Assembly (NCBI GenBank): GCA_900755995.1
Contig: CAAEIM010000092.1
Location: forward strand, 1 to 14,247
Reading direction: 5' to 3'
DNA: 14,247 nt
Origin: Clostridia bacterium
GTDB lineage: Bacteria > Bacillota > Clostridia > Oscillospirales > Acutalibacteraceae
Both the position numbers and the translations under genes were made by a program. Numbering within the stretch: the stretch's first letter is position 1; the number at the start of each line of letters is the position of its first letter. Under the pieces are notes generated by a model. That model saw only the letters and a program-made list of their open reading frames with translations, ran no database searches and was not told where the DNA came from. Below are positions 6,901 to 14,247 of the stretch, piece by piece.

Positions 6901-9900
6901 ATGATAGATAACAACGCATTTGATTCAATAAAAATCGGACTTGCTTCCCCTGAGCAGATAAGAGAATGGTCTTACGGAGAGGTAAAAAAGCCCGAAACAA
7001 TCAACTACCGTACATTAAAGCCTGAGCGTGACGGCTTGTTCTGCGAGCGTATTTTTGGACCTACAAAGGACTGGGAGTGCCACTGCGGCAAGTACAAGAG
7101 AATCCGCTTTAAGGGCAAAATCTGCGGAAACTGCGGTGTTGAGGTTACAAGAGCAAAGGTAAGACGTGAGAGAATGGGACACATTGAGCTTGCAGCTCCT
7201 GTTTCTCATATTTGGTACTTTAAGGGTATTCCGTCAAGAATTTCTCTTATGCTCGACATTTCTCCGAGAACACTCGAAAATGTTCTTTATTTCTCAAGAT
7301 ATATTGTTACAGACCCCGGCGACTGCCGTGACCTTGAAAAAAATCAGTGCTTAACCGAAAAAGAGTACGCAGAAATGCGTGAAAAGTACGATAACGATTT
7401 TGAGGCAGGTATGGGTGCGGAGTCAATTCAGAAGCTCCTCAAGGAAATTGACCTTGACCAGCTCTCTGCACAGCTTAAAGAGGAGCTTGAAACCGCTTCG
7501 GGACAGAAGAGAGTTCGTATTCTCAAGCGTCTTGACGTAGTAGAGAGCTTCCGCCTTTCGGGCAACCGCCCCGAGTGGATGATTATGGATGTCATTCCGG
7601 TAATTCCGCCTGACATCCGCCCTATGGTTCAGCTTGACGGCGGCAGATTTGCCACCTCTGACCTTAACGACCTTTACAGACGTGTTATCAACAGGAACAA
7701 CCGTCTTAAAAAGCTGCTTGAGCTTAACGCTCCTGAAATCATTATCCGAAACGAAAAGAGAATGCTTCAGGAATCGGTTGACGCCCTTATTGACAACGGC
7801 AGACGTGGCAGACCTGTTACAGGCCCTAACAACCGTCCGCTCAAGTCACTTTCGGATATGTTAAAGGGTAAGCAGGGACGTTTCCGTCAGAACCTCCTCG
7901 GCAAGCGTGTTGACTATTCAGGCCGTTCGGTTATCGTTGTAGGCCCTGAGCTTAAGATGTACCAGTGCGGTCTGCCAAAGGAAATGGCACTTGAGCTGTT
8001 CAAACCATTTGTTATGAAGCGCCTTGTAGAAACTAAGGCTGTTATAAATATCAAGGCTGCAAGAAAAGCAGTTGAAAGAGCTAAGGATGAGGTCTGGGAC
8101 GCACTTGAGGTTGTAATCAAGGGACATCCGGTACTTCTCAACCGTGCTCCAACACTTCACCGTCTTGGTATTCAGGCATTCGAGCCTGTACTCGTTGAGG
8201 GAAGAGCGCTCAAGCTCCATCCGCTTGCCTGCACAGCGTACAACGCTGACTTTGACGGCGACCAGATGGCTGTTCACGTTCCGCTTTCCGCTGAGGCTCA
8301 GGCTGAGGCAAGATTCCTTATGCTTGCCGCAGGCAACCTGCTCAAGCCCTCTGACGGTCAGCCTGTAACCGTACCTACTCAGGATATGATTCTCGGTTCG
8401 TATTACCTCACACTCGACAAGGACGGCGAGATTGGCGAGGGCAAGGTGTTCCGTGATGTTGATGAGGTTATGATGGCTTACCAGACAGGCGTTATTCAGC
8501 TTCACTCAAAAATCAAGGTAAGATATGAAAAGGAAATAAACGGAGTTAAATATTCCAATCTTATTGACACCACAATCGGCAAGATTATATTTAACAACCC
8601 GATTCCTCAGAACCTTGGCTTTGTTGACAGAAGCAAGCCTGAAAACCTCTTTAAGCTTGAGGTTGACTTCCTTGTAGGCAAGTCAAAGCTCAAAAAGATT
8701 ATAGATAAATGTATTCAGATAAACGGCACAGAGATTACAAGCCATGTACTCGACCAGATTAAGGCTCAGGGTTATAAATACTCAACAAAGGGCGCTATTA
8801 CAGTTGCCGTTTGTGACGCAGTTATTCCTCCTGTAAAGAAAGAAATCATCAAAAAGGCAGAGGAAGACGTTGATGTAGTCCGTGACGAATTTATGATGGG
8901 TCTGCGTTCTGACGAGGAGCGTTACGAGGAAGTTCTGCGCATCTGGGAAAAGGCTACAAACGATGTAACCGACGCCCTCCAGAAAAACCTCGACCGATAC
9001 AACCCAATCTTTATGATGGCTGACTCAGGTGCCCGTGGTAGTATGAGCCAGATCCGTCAGCTTGCAGGTATGCGTGGCCTTATAGCCAATACATCAGGTA
9101 AAACCATTGAAATTCCGATTAAGGCTAACTACCGTGAAGGCCTTAATATTATGGAATACTTTATTTCATCCCGAGGCGCTCGTAAGGGTCTTACGGATAC
9201 GGCGCTCAGAACCGCCGACTCAGGTTACCTTACCCGCCGACTTGTTGACGTATCGCAGGAGGTTATCATTCGTGAGGACGACTGCGGCACAACAGACGGT
9301 CTTGAGATTTTTGACATCAAGGCAGGAGAAAACAATGTTATCGAGGGTCTTCACGAAAGACTTATCGGCAGATACCTTGTTGACGATTTCTGCGATTCCA
9401 ACGGAAACACCCTTGTTTCAAAGGACGTAATGATGGGCGACAAGGAAGCAGACATCATTGTAAACAGCGGCATAGAAAGAATCAAAATCCGTTCTGTACT
9501 TTCCTGTCGTGCAAAGCACGGTGCCTGCAAGAAGTGCTACGGCTCCAACCTTGCAAACCGTCAGCCTGTAACAGTAGGTGAGGCTGTTGGTATTATTGCG
9601 GCTCAGTCAATCGGTGAGCCGGGTACACAGCTTACAATGAGAACCTTCCATACCGGCGGCGTTGCTTCGGCTGAGGATATTACACAGGGTCTTCCGAGAG
9701 TTGAGGAGCTGTTTGAGGCTCGTAAACCAAAAAGCCTTGCTATTATCAGTGAAATTGACGGTGAGGTTCGCTTTGAGGAAATCAAAAACGCACGTCACGC
9801 TGTTATATTCAATAAAGACACAGGCGATGAAAGACAGTATCTTATCCCGTTCGGCTTCAGAGTAAAGGTTCAGGAGGGCCAGATTATCAAGAAGGGTGAC

Positions 9901-10491
9901 AAAATCACCGACGGTGCAGTTAATCCGCACGATATTCTTGCAATCCTTGGCTCAGATGCAGTAATGAACTACCTTATCTCTGAGGTACAGAGTACCTACC
10001 GTTTACAGGGTGTTGAAATCAACGATAAGCACATTGAGGTTATCGTTCGTCAGATGATGCGCAAGGTAAAGGTAGAGGACGCAGGCGACACCAAGTTTAT
10101 GTCGGGTCAGACCTACGATAAGAACGATGTTCTTTACGAAAATGAGCAGATTAAAAAGCGTATTGCAAACGGTGAGGAAAACCTCAGAGAGGCAACCTTT
10201 ACACAGCTTCTCCTCGGTATTACCAAGGCTGCGCTTGCAACCGACAGCTTCCTTTCGGCAGCGTCATTCCAGGAAACAACCAGAGTTCTTACAGACGCAG
10301 CTATCAAGGGTAAGGTTGACCCGCTCATCGGTCTTAAGGAAAACGTTATTATCGGTAAGGTAATTCCGGCTGGTACAGGTATGCAGCGTTATGCAGGAGT
10401 TCAGCTTGACAAGCCGAAGCCTGAGGTTGAAGAAACCGAAGCAGCGGAGAGCAAAGTCGAAACAGAAGAACTTGCTGATATTGACGAGTAA
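6901..10491 (+). CDS. rpoC: DNA-directed RNA polymerase subunit beta'
   Basis: This is the 1196-residue beta' subunit carrying the catalytic metal site. A GGAGG at 6884-6888, directly after the rpoB stop, serves ATG 6901. The N-terminal zinc ribbon uses Cys60, Cys62, Cys75 and Cys78. The metal-binding NADFDGDQ motif has Asp450, Asp452 and Asp454. The second zinc site uses Cys795, Cys869, Cys876 and Cys879. The trigger-loop region SIGEPGTQLTMRTFHTGG spans about 903-920. Length and order match the short Firmicutes form without the large E. coli insertion. The last 25 or so residues are a Glu-rich tail. It is co-transcribed with rpoB from the promoter at 2975. Downstream lies a run of hairpins ending in a terminator at 10787-10816. 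Confidence 0.98.
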   Translation: MIDNNAFDSIKIGLASPEQIREWSYGEVKKPETINYRTLKPERDGLFCERIFGPTKDWECHCGKYKRIRFKGKICGNCGVEVTRAKVRRERMGHIELAAPVSHIWYFKGIPSRISLMLDISPRTLENVLYFSRYIVTDPGDCRDLEKNQCLTEKEYAEMREKYDNDFEAGMGAESIQKLLKEIDLDQLSAQLKEELETASGQKRVRILKRLDVVESFRLSGNRPEWMIMDVIPVIPPDIRPMVQLDGGRFATSDLNDLYRRVINRNNRLKKLLELNAPEIIIRNEKRMLQESVDALIDNGRRGRPVTGPNNRPLKSLSDMLKGKQGRFRQNLLGKRVDYSGRSVIVVGPELKMYQCGLPKEMALELFKPFVMKRLVETKAVINIKAARKAVERAKDEVWDALEVVIKGHPVLLNRAPTLHRLGIQAFEPVLVEGRALKLHPLACTAYNADFDGDQMAVHVPLSAEAQAEARFLMLAAGNLLKPSDGQPVTVPTQDMILGSYYLTLDKDGEIGEGKVFRDVDEVMMAYQTGVIQLHSKIKVRYEKEINGVKYSNLIDTTIGKIIFNNPIPQNLGFVDRSKPENLFKLEVDFLVGKSKLKKIIDKCIQINGTEITSHVLDQIKAQGYKYSTKGAITVAVCDAVIPPVKKEIIKKAEEDVDVVRDEFMMGLRSDEERYEEVLRIWEKATNDVTDALQKNLDRYNPIFMMADSGARGSMSQIRQLAGMRGLIANTSGKTIEIPIKANYREGLNIMEYFISSRGARKGLTDTALRTADSGYLTRRLVDVSQEVIIREDDCGTTDGLEIFDIKAGENNVIEGLHERLIGRYLVDDFCDSNGNTLVSKDVMMGDKEADIIVNSGIERIKIRSVLSCRAKHGACKKCYGSNLANRQPVTVGEAVGIIAAQSIGEPGTQLTMRTFHTGGVASAEDITQGLPRVEELFEARKPKSLAIISEIDGEVRFEEIKNARHAVIFNKDTGDERQYLIPFGFRVKVQEGQIIKKGDKITDGAVNPHDILAILGSDAVMNYLISEVQSTYRLQGVEINDKHIEVIVRQMMRKVKVEDAGDTKFMSGQTYDKNDVLYENEQIKKRIANGEENLREATFTQLLLGITKAALATDSFLSAASFQETTRVLTDAAIKGKVDPLIGLKENVIIGKVIPAGTGMQRYAGVQLDKPKPEVEETEAAESKVETEELADIDE

Positions 10492-10503
10492 ATTTTAAAA
10501 TAA

Positions 10504-10786
10504 GCGGACAGTATGTATTGAGTATATTAACCTGTCTGCAAAAGTTAAAACCCGACTGTCAAAAAATGGCAGTCGGGGCAGTCAGTGGACTGCACTTATC
10601 CGAGTGGATAGTATCATAAAGAAGAAACTCTTATGCCCGAAATTAATTTCGTTTAGATTCGGGAATAAAAAGCTTGAATTAAAACCATACTATCTGCTCG
10701 GACTAAAAAACCACGCCTGGGGTTCCCCAAGTCATATGTTCCTCTTGTACATATTGATTGATGATACATACTTTTTCTGCAAGCTA
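10504..10786 (+). ncRNA. Candidate structured RNA or rpoC 3' UTR with serial hairpins
   Basis: This gene-free stretch folds into several stems on the plus strand. P1 is GCGGACAG (10504-10511) with CTGTCTGC (10532-10539). P2 pairs 10551-10560 with 10568-10577 over 10 bp. P3 is GCAGTC/GACTGC (10578-10593). P4 is a 16-bp long-range stem, 10599-10614 with 10687-10702, in which 14 pairs are Watson-Crick and the two others are U-G and G-U. Inside it P4a pairs 10631-10641 with 10658-10668 with one mismatch. A small TGGG/CCCA hairpin lies at 10718-10729. The G-U pairs would be A-C mismatches on the other strand, so plus-strand RNA is favoured. I cannot assign a known RNA family. It could be a separate RNA, the 3' UTR of rpoC, or the remains of an IS200/IS605-type end. 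Confidence 0.4.
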
Positions 10787-10820
10787 AAGCCGACTGTCAT
10801 TTTCGACAGTCGGCTTCTTT
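10787..10820 (+). terminator. Rho-independent terminator after rpoC
   Basis: The arms AAGCCGACTGTC (10787-10798) and GACAGTCGGCTT (10805-10816) pair perfectly over 12 bp around ATTTTC and are followed by CTTT. It terminates the rpoBC transcript. Because the protease gene converges from the right and ends at 10868, the same hairpin may also terminate that gene, although the T-tract on the minus side (CTTTAGCTT) is weaker. Its core repeats the stem at 10551-10577. Confidence 0.8.
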
Positions 10821-10867
10821 ATAGGAAATTTAATATTATACGATACTATCTGCCAAATAAACTCAAA

Positions 10868-13800
10868 TTATAGGCTGCTGCCTGCAAGATAGTTCTGGAT
10901 TGCGGTTACATCGTTTACATCAATAACATTGTCATTGTTGAAGTCTGCAACCATAAATTCTGTGCTGTTGCTTTCATCAATCATAGGCTTGCCGTCATTT
11001 GTATATCCTGCAAGATGCCTCTGCAGGTATGTTGCATCATTAACGTCAAGAGAACCGTCACAGTTCACGTCGCCAACAGTGACACCGTTTAACGGGAGAA
11101 CTTTAAATTCATAATCACCGCTGTCACCTATTACTTTTGATAATACATAATACTTGCCGCCGTAAGTTATTCCACCGAGTATAAGCACATCGTTTGAGCT
11201 GTATATATTATCATTCTCCTCCCAATATCCTTTGGAAAGGTCATACTCAAGAACATCGGCATAATTTCCGTTTTCAGGATTCAGAATATGTCCTGTCATT
11301 ATAATTCCGTTATCGGTAAAGGAGAAATTAAAGCCTTGATTTGCAATGTCTGAAAGATTTGGAATATTCGGCAAGGTTGTCCACGATGAGCCGTCATAGT
11401 AGTGAATACCATAGTAATCTCCGTCAGAGATGTATTGTTCGACATTGTAGTAAAGTAATTTATCTCCCGAAGATTTAAGAATGGAATCCTCATAATATTC
11501 AGGGACAGCTATATCAGACTCCGAAACCGAACCGCTGCTTGGGTCAATCTCATAAGCATCATATCCATATTCTTCATCGTAATCGCCGTTATCCCAGAAT
11601 TCGGCAAACGTCAGGATTTTACCGTTATAGCCGGTAGCACACATAATACCGTAGAGCGGTATATCATCATTTACAATATTTAATTCACCTGATTTTGTAT
11701 CATAACGCATTAGCTGAGTATAGTAATACTCCCCGTCCTCAACATCGCAGATAATATAAACATTTCCGTTAATTTCGCAAATTGAGTCTATATTAAATAT
11801 ACTGCTGTCAAAGGTCAGGAGTTTGTCCCACTTATCGTTGCTGATACTGTATTTATATAATTCAAAATTACTATAAAATTCCTCATCAATAAAATCCATT
11901 ACAGAGTACAAATCTCCGTTAGCCTCACAAAAAATTGATCCTATATTTTCATAAAGATTTTTGTTGCTGCTTTTAGTAATATTCTTTGTTGAAAGAGTTC
12001 TCCAAGCAGAATCATTTCTGTTAAGCTTTAAAAATTTTCTTCCTGTTCTGCCGTCAGAAGCTGTCACCCTGAATTCATATGTTCCTGAGGCTGAATTGTC
12101 AGGTGCTTTGCACACAACAGCATTGTCGCTCCATTGCAGTACCTCAAGCTCTGTGCCCGACATAGATACTTTTCCCTTGGAGCTGCCAAAGAAGTAGCCT
12201 TTAACTGTTATTTCGTCACCGTTACTTTCTATTGAGTCAACAACCGACTCAGGATTGTAATATGCCTTTTCTGCATCTAAAACTCCCTGTGACACAGTGT
12301 ATTCAGCCAGAGCATCGTTTCTGTTTACTCCGCCGATAATTCTTGCCTTTAATTCAAAAACATCGTCAATTCCTGCCGAGGCAATCAGAGCCGCAACGCC
12401 TACAGCGGCAGGTGTTGCCATTGATGTACCGTTATAATAATCATATGGAATTGTATCGCTGCCAAGGGCAACATCATCAATTATATATTCGCACTTAGTT
12501 CCTATATTGTCATTTTCCGGATAATCCGATGGAGCAAATGCCAGTAAAACGCCGTAATTTTTAACATCGGCGCTTTCCGGAATTTCGCATGTCAGAAAAT
12601 TCCATGAATCCTTATCAATATATGCACTGCCGCAAATTGCTAATTGTTCAGCATTTCTGTCATAGCACAATATATATACACCGGTATTTATATTCTTACC
12701 ATAAATCTTTGCAGAAAAATATGTTCTCTTATAACCTGACGGAGCATTGTCAAATTTTACATTGGCAATCGGATAAGCATCAGTTGAATAAACGGCACGC
12801 ATACCCTTGCCCGTGTATCCACGCTCGGCAGATGAAAAATCAATATATGAATCCGCATCGGCAGTTATTTTTGCCGATGATTTACCGTCAAAATTATTTA
12901 TTGAATATGTAGAATCCGCCGGCATAAGCTCAGGAATATATGTGCCGAACTTTTCGGGTACCGTTGATAATATAAATGATCCCGGAGCAGCTATGTCAAC
13001 CAAATGTTTACCGTAATTGCTGAAGCTTGATAATTCTCCCATAGCGTTCGTTGCGCCCACGGTAACAATGTAAGGGGAATCCATTTTGTCAATATAGTTA
13101 ATATCCAAATTGCACGCCTCGTTACCTGAAGCAAAAAACGAAAGCGCACCTTTTGAACCGCACTGATTGACAGCGTACATAACAGCAGAGCCCATTAATC
13201 CTCCGCCGTAGGAATTATTGATTGCTTTTACATTCACACCGCAGTCAAGAGCTGTATCAACATAATTAAAGGCTTTAATTATGCTGCTCGTAGGCATTTG
13301 CCCCTGATCGTTGCAGATTTTAACAGCCATTATCTCAACGTTGTCACTGACGCCTGCAACTCCTTTATTATTCCAGGCAGCACCTATAATTCCCGCACAG
13401 TGAGTTCCGTGACCGAAATCATCATAAGGGTCATCAGTAGCATACTCCTCGCCCAAAGAGTTATATTCTACGGCACAGTAACCGTATTTTCCGCCGCCAA
13501 GTGCTTTAAGCTGTGAATATTCTAATCCTTCGTCCCACATACGCTCAGCTAAATCTTCGTGAGTATAATCAACACCCGTATCAATTACAGCGACCACAAC
13601 CTTGTCACTTCCTGTGGTTACATTGTCATATATTGGATTTACATTGAGGTCATACCCCGTACTTTCAAAATGACTTCCGTCATTATTAAGATACCATTGA
13701 TTGCCATAATACGGCTCGTTTGAGGCAGTGGACTCAACCCTTTGAATGTAGTTTGGCTCGGCAAATTCAACATTCGGATTTTTTTCAAGCTTTTTAATCA

Positions 13801-14191
13801 GGCTTTCCGTATCCATTGAGTCTGATTTTACAAGCATAATTGATTTTTCGTCTGAGCTTTTAATAGGTGACGGTGTTTTCTGTACCGTGGCATAACGAGC
13901 TGATTGCTCCCTGACTTCGGCACTGCTGTCTACCGTCATAAGCTCCTCGTACTCAAAGTCGGGAATATTTTTTGCAAGAGAGTTTATAGACGCAGTTTTT
14001 TTGCCGGGATTGCCTGTTGTCTGATTTTTTATACAGACAATAGCCTCGCCCTCTATATATTCCGCATTTGCAGGAATTGCGGAGGAGTCGGAATTTTCGG
14101 ATGAGCTTCCTGCCGCATATGCTGTTGAAAGCGTTAAATTTAACATAATAACACTCAGCAGCACTGCTGTTAATTTTTTGAATTTGTTCAT
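10868..14191 (-). CDS. Secreted dockerin-bearing subtilisin-like serine protease (S8)
   Basis: An AAGGAGG site at 14197-14203, five bases from ATG 14191, sets the start of a 1107-residue preproprotein. Residues 1-26 are a signal peptide (KFKK, hydrophobic core, AYA). Residues about 45-150 form the prodomain, ending in an I9-like LEKNPNVEFAEPNY. The S8 catalytic residues are Asp204 (VIDTG), His261 (GHGTHCAG), the oxyanion Asn357 (ASGN) and Ser590 (NGTSMATP). About 155 residues (roughly 424-577), beta-rich and ending in YIIDDVALG, interrupt the domain just before the serine. Then come an IPT/TIG-like domain (650-725), a probable Kelch-like propeller (about 730-1035) and a dockerin (1038-1107) with two calcium loops, 1041-1052 and 1083-1094. 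The dockerin should bind a cohesin on a scaffold outside the cell. The substrate is unknown. No scaffold gene is in this window. Confidence 0.93.
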   Translation of the reverse strand: MNKFKKLTAVLLSVIMLNLTLSTAYAAGSSSENSDSSAIPANAEYIEGEAIVCIKNQTTGNPGKKTASINSLAKNIPDFEYEELMTVDSSAEVREQSARYATVQKTPSPIKSSDEKSIMLVKSDSMDTESLIKKLEKNPNVEFAEPNYIQRVESTASNEPYYGNQWYLNNDGSHFESTGYDLNVNPIYDNVTTGSDKVVVAVIDTGVDYTHEDLAERMWDEGLEYSQLKALGGGKYGYCAVEYNSLGEEYATDDPYDDFGHGTHCAGIIGAAWNNKGVAGVSDNVEIMAVKICNDQGQMPTSSIIKAFNYVDTALDCGVNVKAINNSYGGGLMGSAVMYAVNQCGSKGALSFFASGNEACNLDINYIDKMDSPYIVTVGATNAMGELSSFSNYGKHLVDIAAPGSFILSTVPEKFGTYIPELMPADSTYSINNFDGKSSAKITADADSYIDFSSAERGYTGKGMRAVYSTDAYPIANVKFDNAPSGYKRTYFSAKIYGKNINTGVYILCYDRNAEQLAICGSAYIDKDSWNFLTCEIPESADVKNYGVLLAFAPSDYPENDNIGTKCEYIIDDVALGSDTIPYDYYNGTSMATPAAVGVAALIASAGIDDVFELKARIIGGVNRNDALAEYTVSQGVLDAEKAYYNPESVVDSIESNGDEITVKGYFFGSSKGKVSMSGTELEVLQWSDNAVVCKAPDNSASGTYEFRVTASDGRTGRKFLKLNRNDSAWRTLSTKNITKSSNKNLYENIGSIFCEANGDLYSVMDFIDEEFYSNFELYKYSISNDKWDKLLTFDSSIFNIDSICEINGNVYIICDVEDGEYYYTQLMRYDTKSGELNIVNDDIPLYGIMCATGYNGKILTFAEFWDNGDYDEEYGYDAYEIDPSSGSVSESDIAVPEYYEDSILKSSGDKLLYYNVEQYISDGDYYGIHYYDGSSWTTLPNIPNLSDIANQGFNFSFTDNGIIMTGHILNPENGNYADVLEYDLSKGYWEENDNIYSSNDVLILGGITYGGKYYVLSKVIGDSGDYEFKVLPLNGVTVGDVNCDGSLDVNDATYLQRHLAGYTNDGKPMIDESNSTEFMVADFNNDNVIDVNDVTAIQNYLAGSSL

Positions 14192-14235
14192 AAGATCCTC
14201 CTTTTTTGAACAAAATTTTTTTGATTTTTTCTATT

Positions 14236-14241
14236 ATTATA
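14236..14241 (-). promoter_or_regulatory. Possible -10 box of the protease gene
   Basis: The minus strand has a perfect TATAAT here, about 45 bases before the start codon and followed by very AT-rich leader. The matching -35 box would fall at or beyond the window edge and cannot be judged. In such AT-rich sequence this could be chance. Confidence 0.3.
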
Positions 14242-14247
14242 AAAATA

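Noticed and set aside
10604..10873. 89-codon plus-strand frame after rpoC
   Set aside because: It starts at GTG without a ribosome binding site, runs through the long stem and the terminator hairpin, and gives a protein with no recognisable pattern. The stems explain the sequence better.
13953..14213. 86-aa minus-strand frame overlapping the protease start
   Set aside because: It overlaps the signal peptide and prodomain in another frame. The protease has the ribosome binding site and a full domain structure.

Overview
The window looks like a chromosomal segment of a gut-type clostridium, most likely of the Oscillospiraceae/Ruminococcaceae. RpoB and RpoC have clostridial sequences and lengths, and the neighbouring secreted protease ends in a Ruminococcus-style dockerin. 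Shine-Dalgarno sites are strong (AAGGAG/GGAGG) and the code is standard. The organism is inferred from protein recognition alone.

Positions 1-2890 are an AT-rich, decayed accessory block. It holds a cluster of short related repeats at the left edge, a small intact gene of unknown function (199-483), a small gene cut by an in-frame TAG (498-770), and the first third of an HK97-type phage portal gene (856-1186). The portal fragment is joined to a fragment of an IS3-family transposase on the other strand (1187-1525). An imperfect hairpin follows (1614-1671), then a 283-codon minus-strand gene split by one in-frame TAA (1713-2561). A 22-bp sequence from the left edge recurs inverted at 2863-2884 with 20 of 22 matches, so the block looks like a degenerate mobile segment with inverted ends. 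It lies directly upstream of rpoB, where rplL is usually found.

Positions 2887-10491 are the core RNA polymerase operon: a rho-independent terminator that isolates the block, a near-consensus sigma-A promoter, a leader of about 150 nt, rpoB (1240 aa) and rpoC (1196 aa). The two genes are 17 nt apart and encode the beta and beta' subunits that together form the catalytic core.

Positions 10492-10867 contain no convincing gene but a dense run of hairpins. One is a 16-bp long-range stem (10599-10614 with 10687-10702) whose two non-Watson-Crick positions are G-U only when read as plus-strand RNA. The run ends in a 12-bp terminator at 10787-10816. This could be the rpoC 3' UTR, a remnant of a mobile element, or an undescribed structured RNA, and it is the strongest candidate for novelty here.

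Positions 10868-14191 (minus strand, convergent with rpoC) encode a secreted multidomain subtilase: signal peptide, propeptide, S8 catalytic domain interrupted by a roughly 155-residue insert just before the catalytic serine, IPT/TIG-like domain, probable beta-propeller and C-terminal dockerin. The dockerin implies attachment to a cohesin scaffold at the cell surface.
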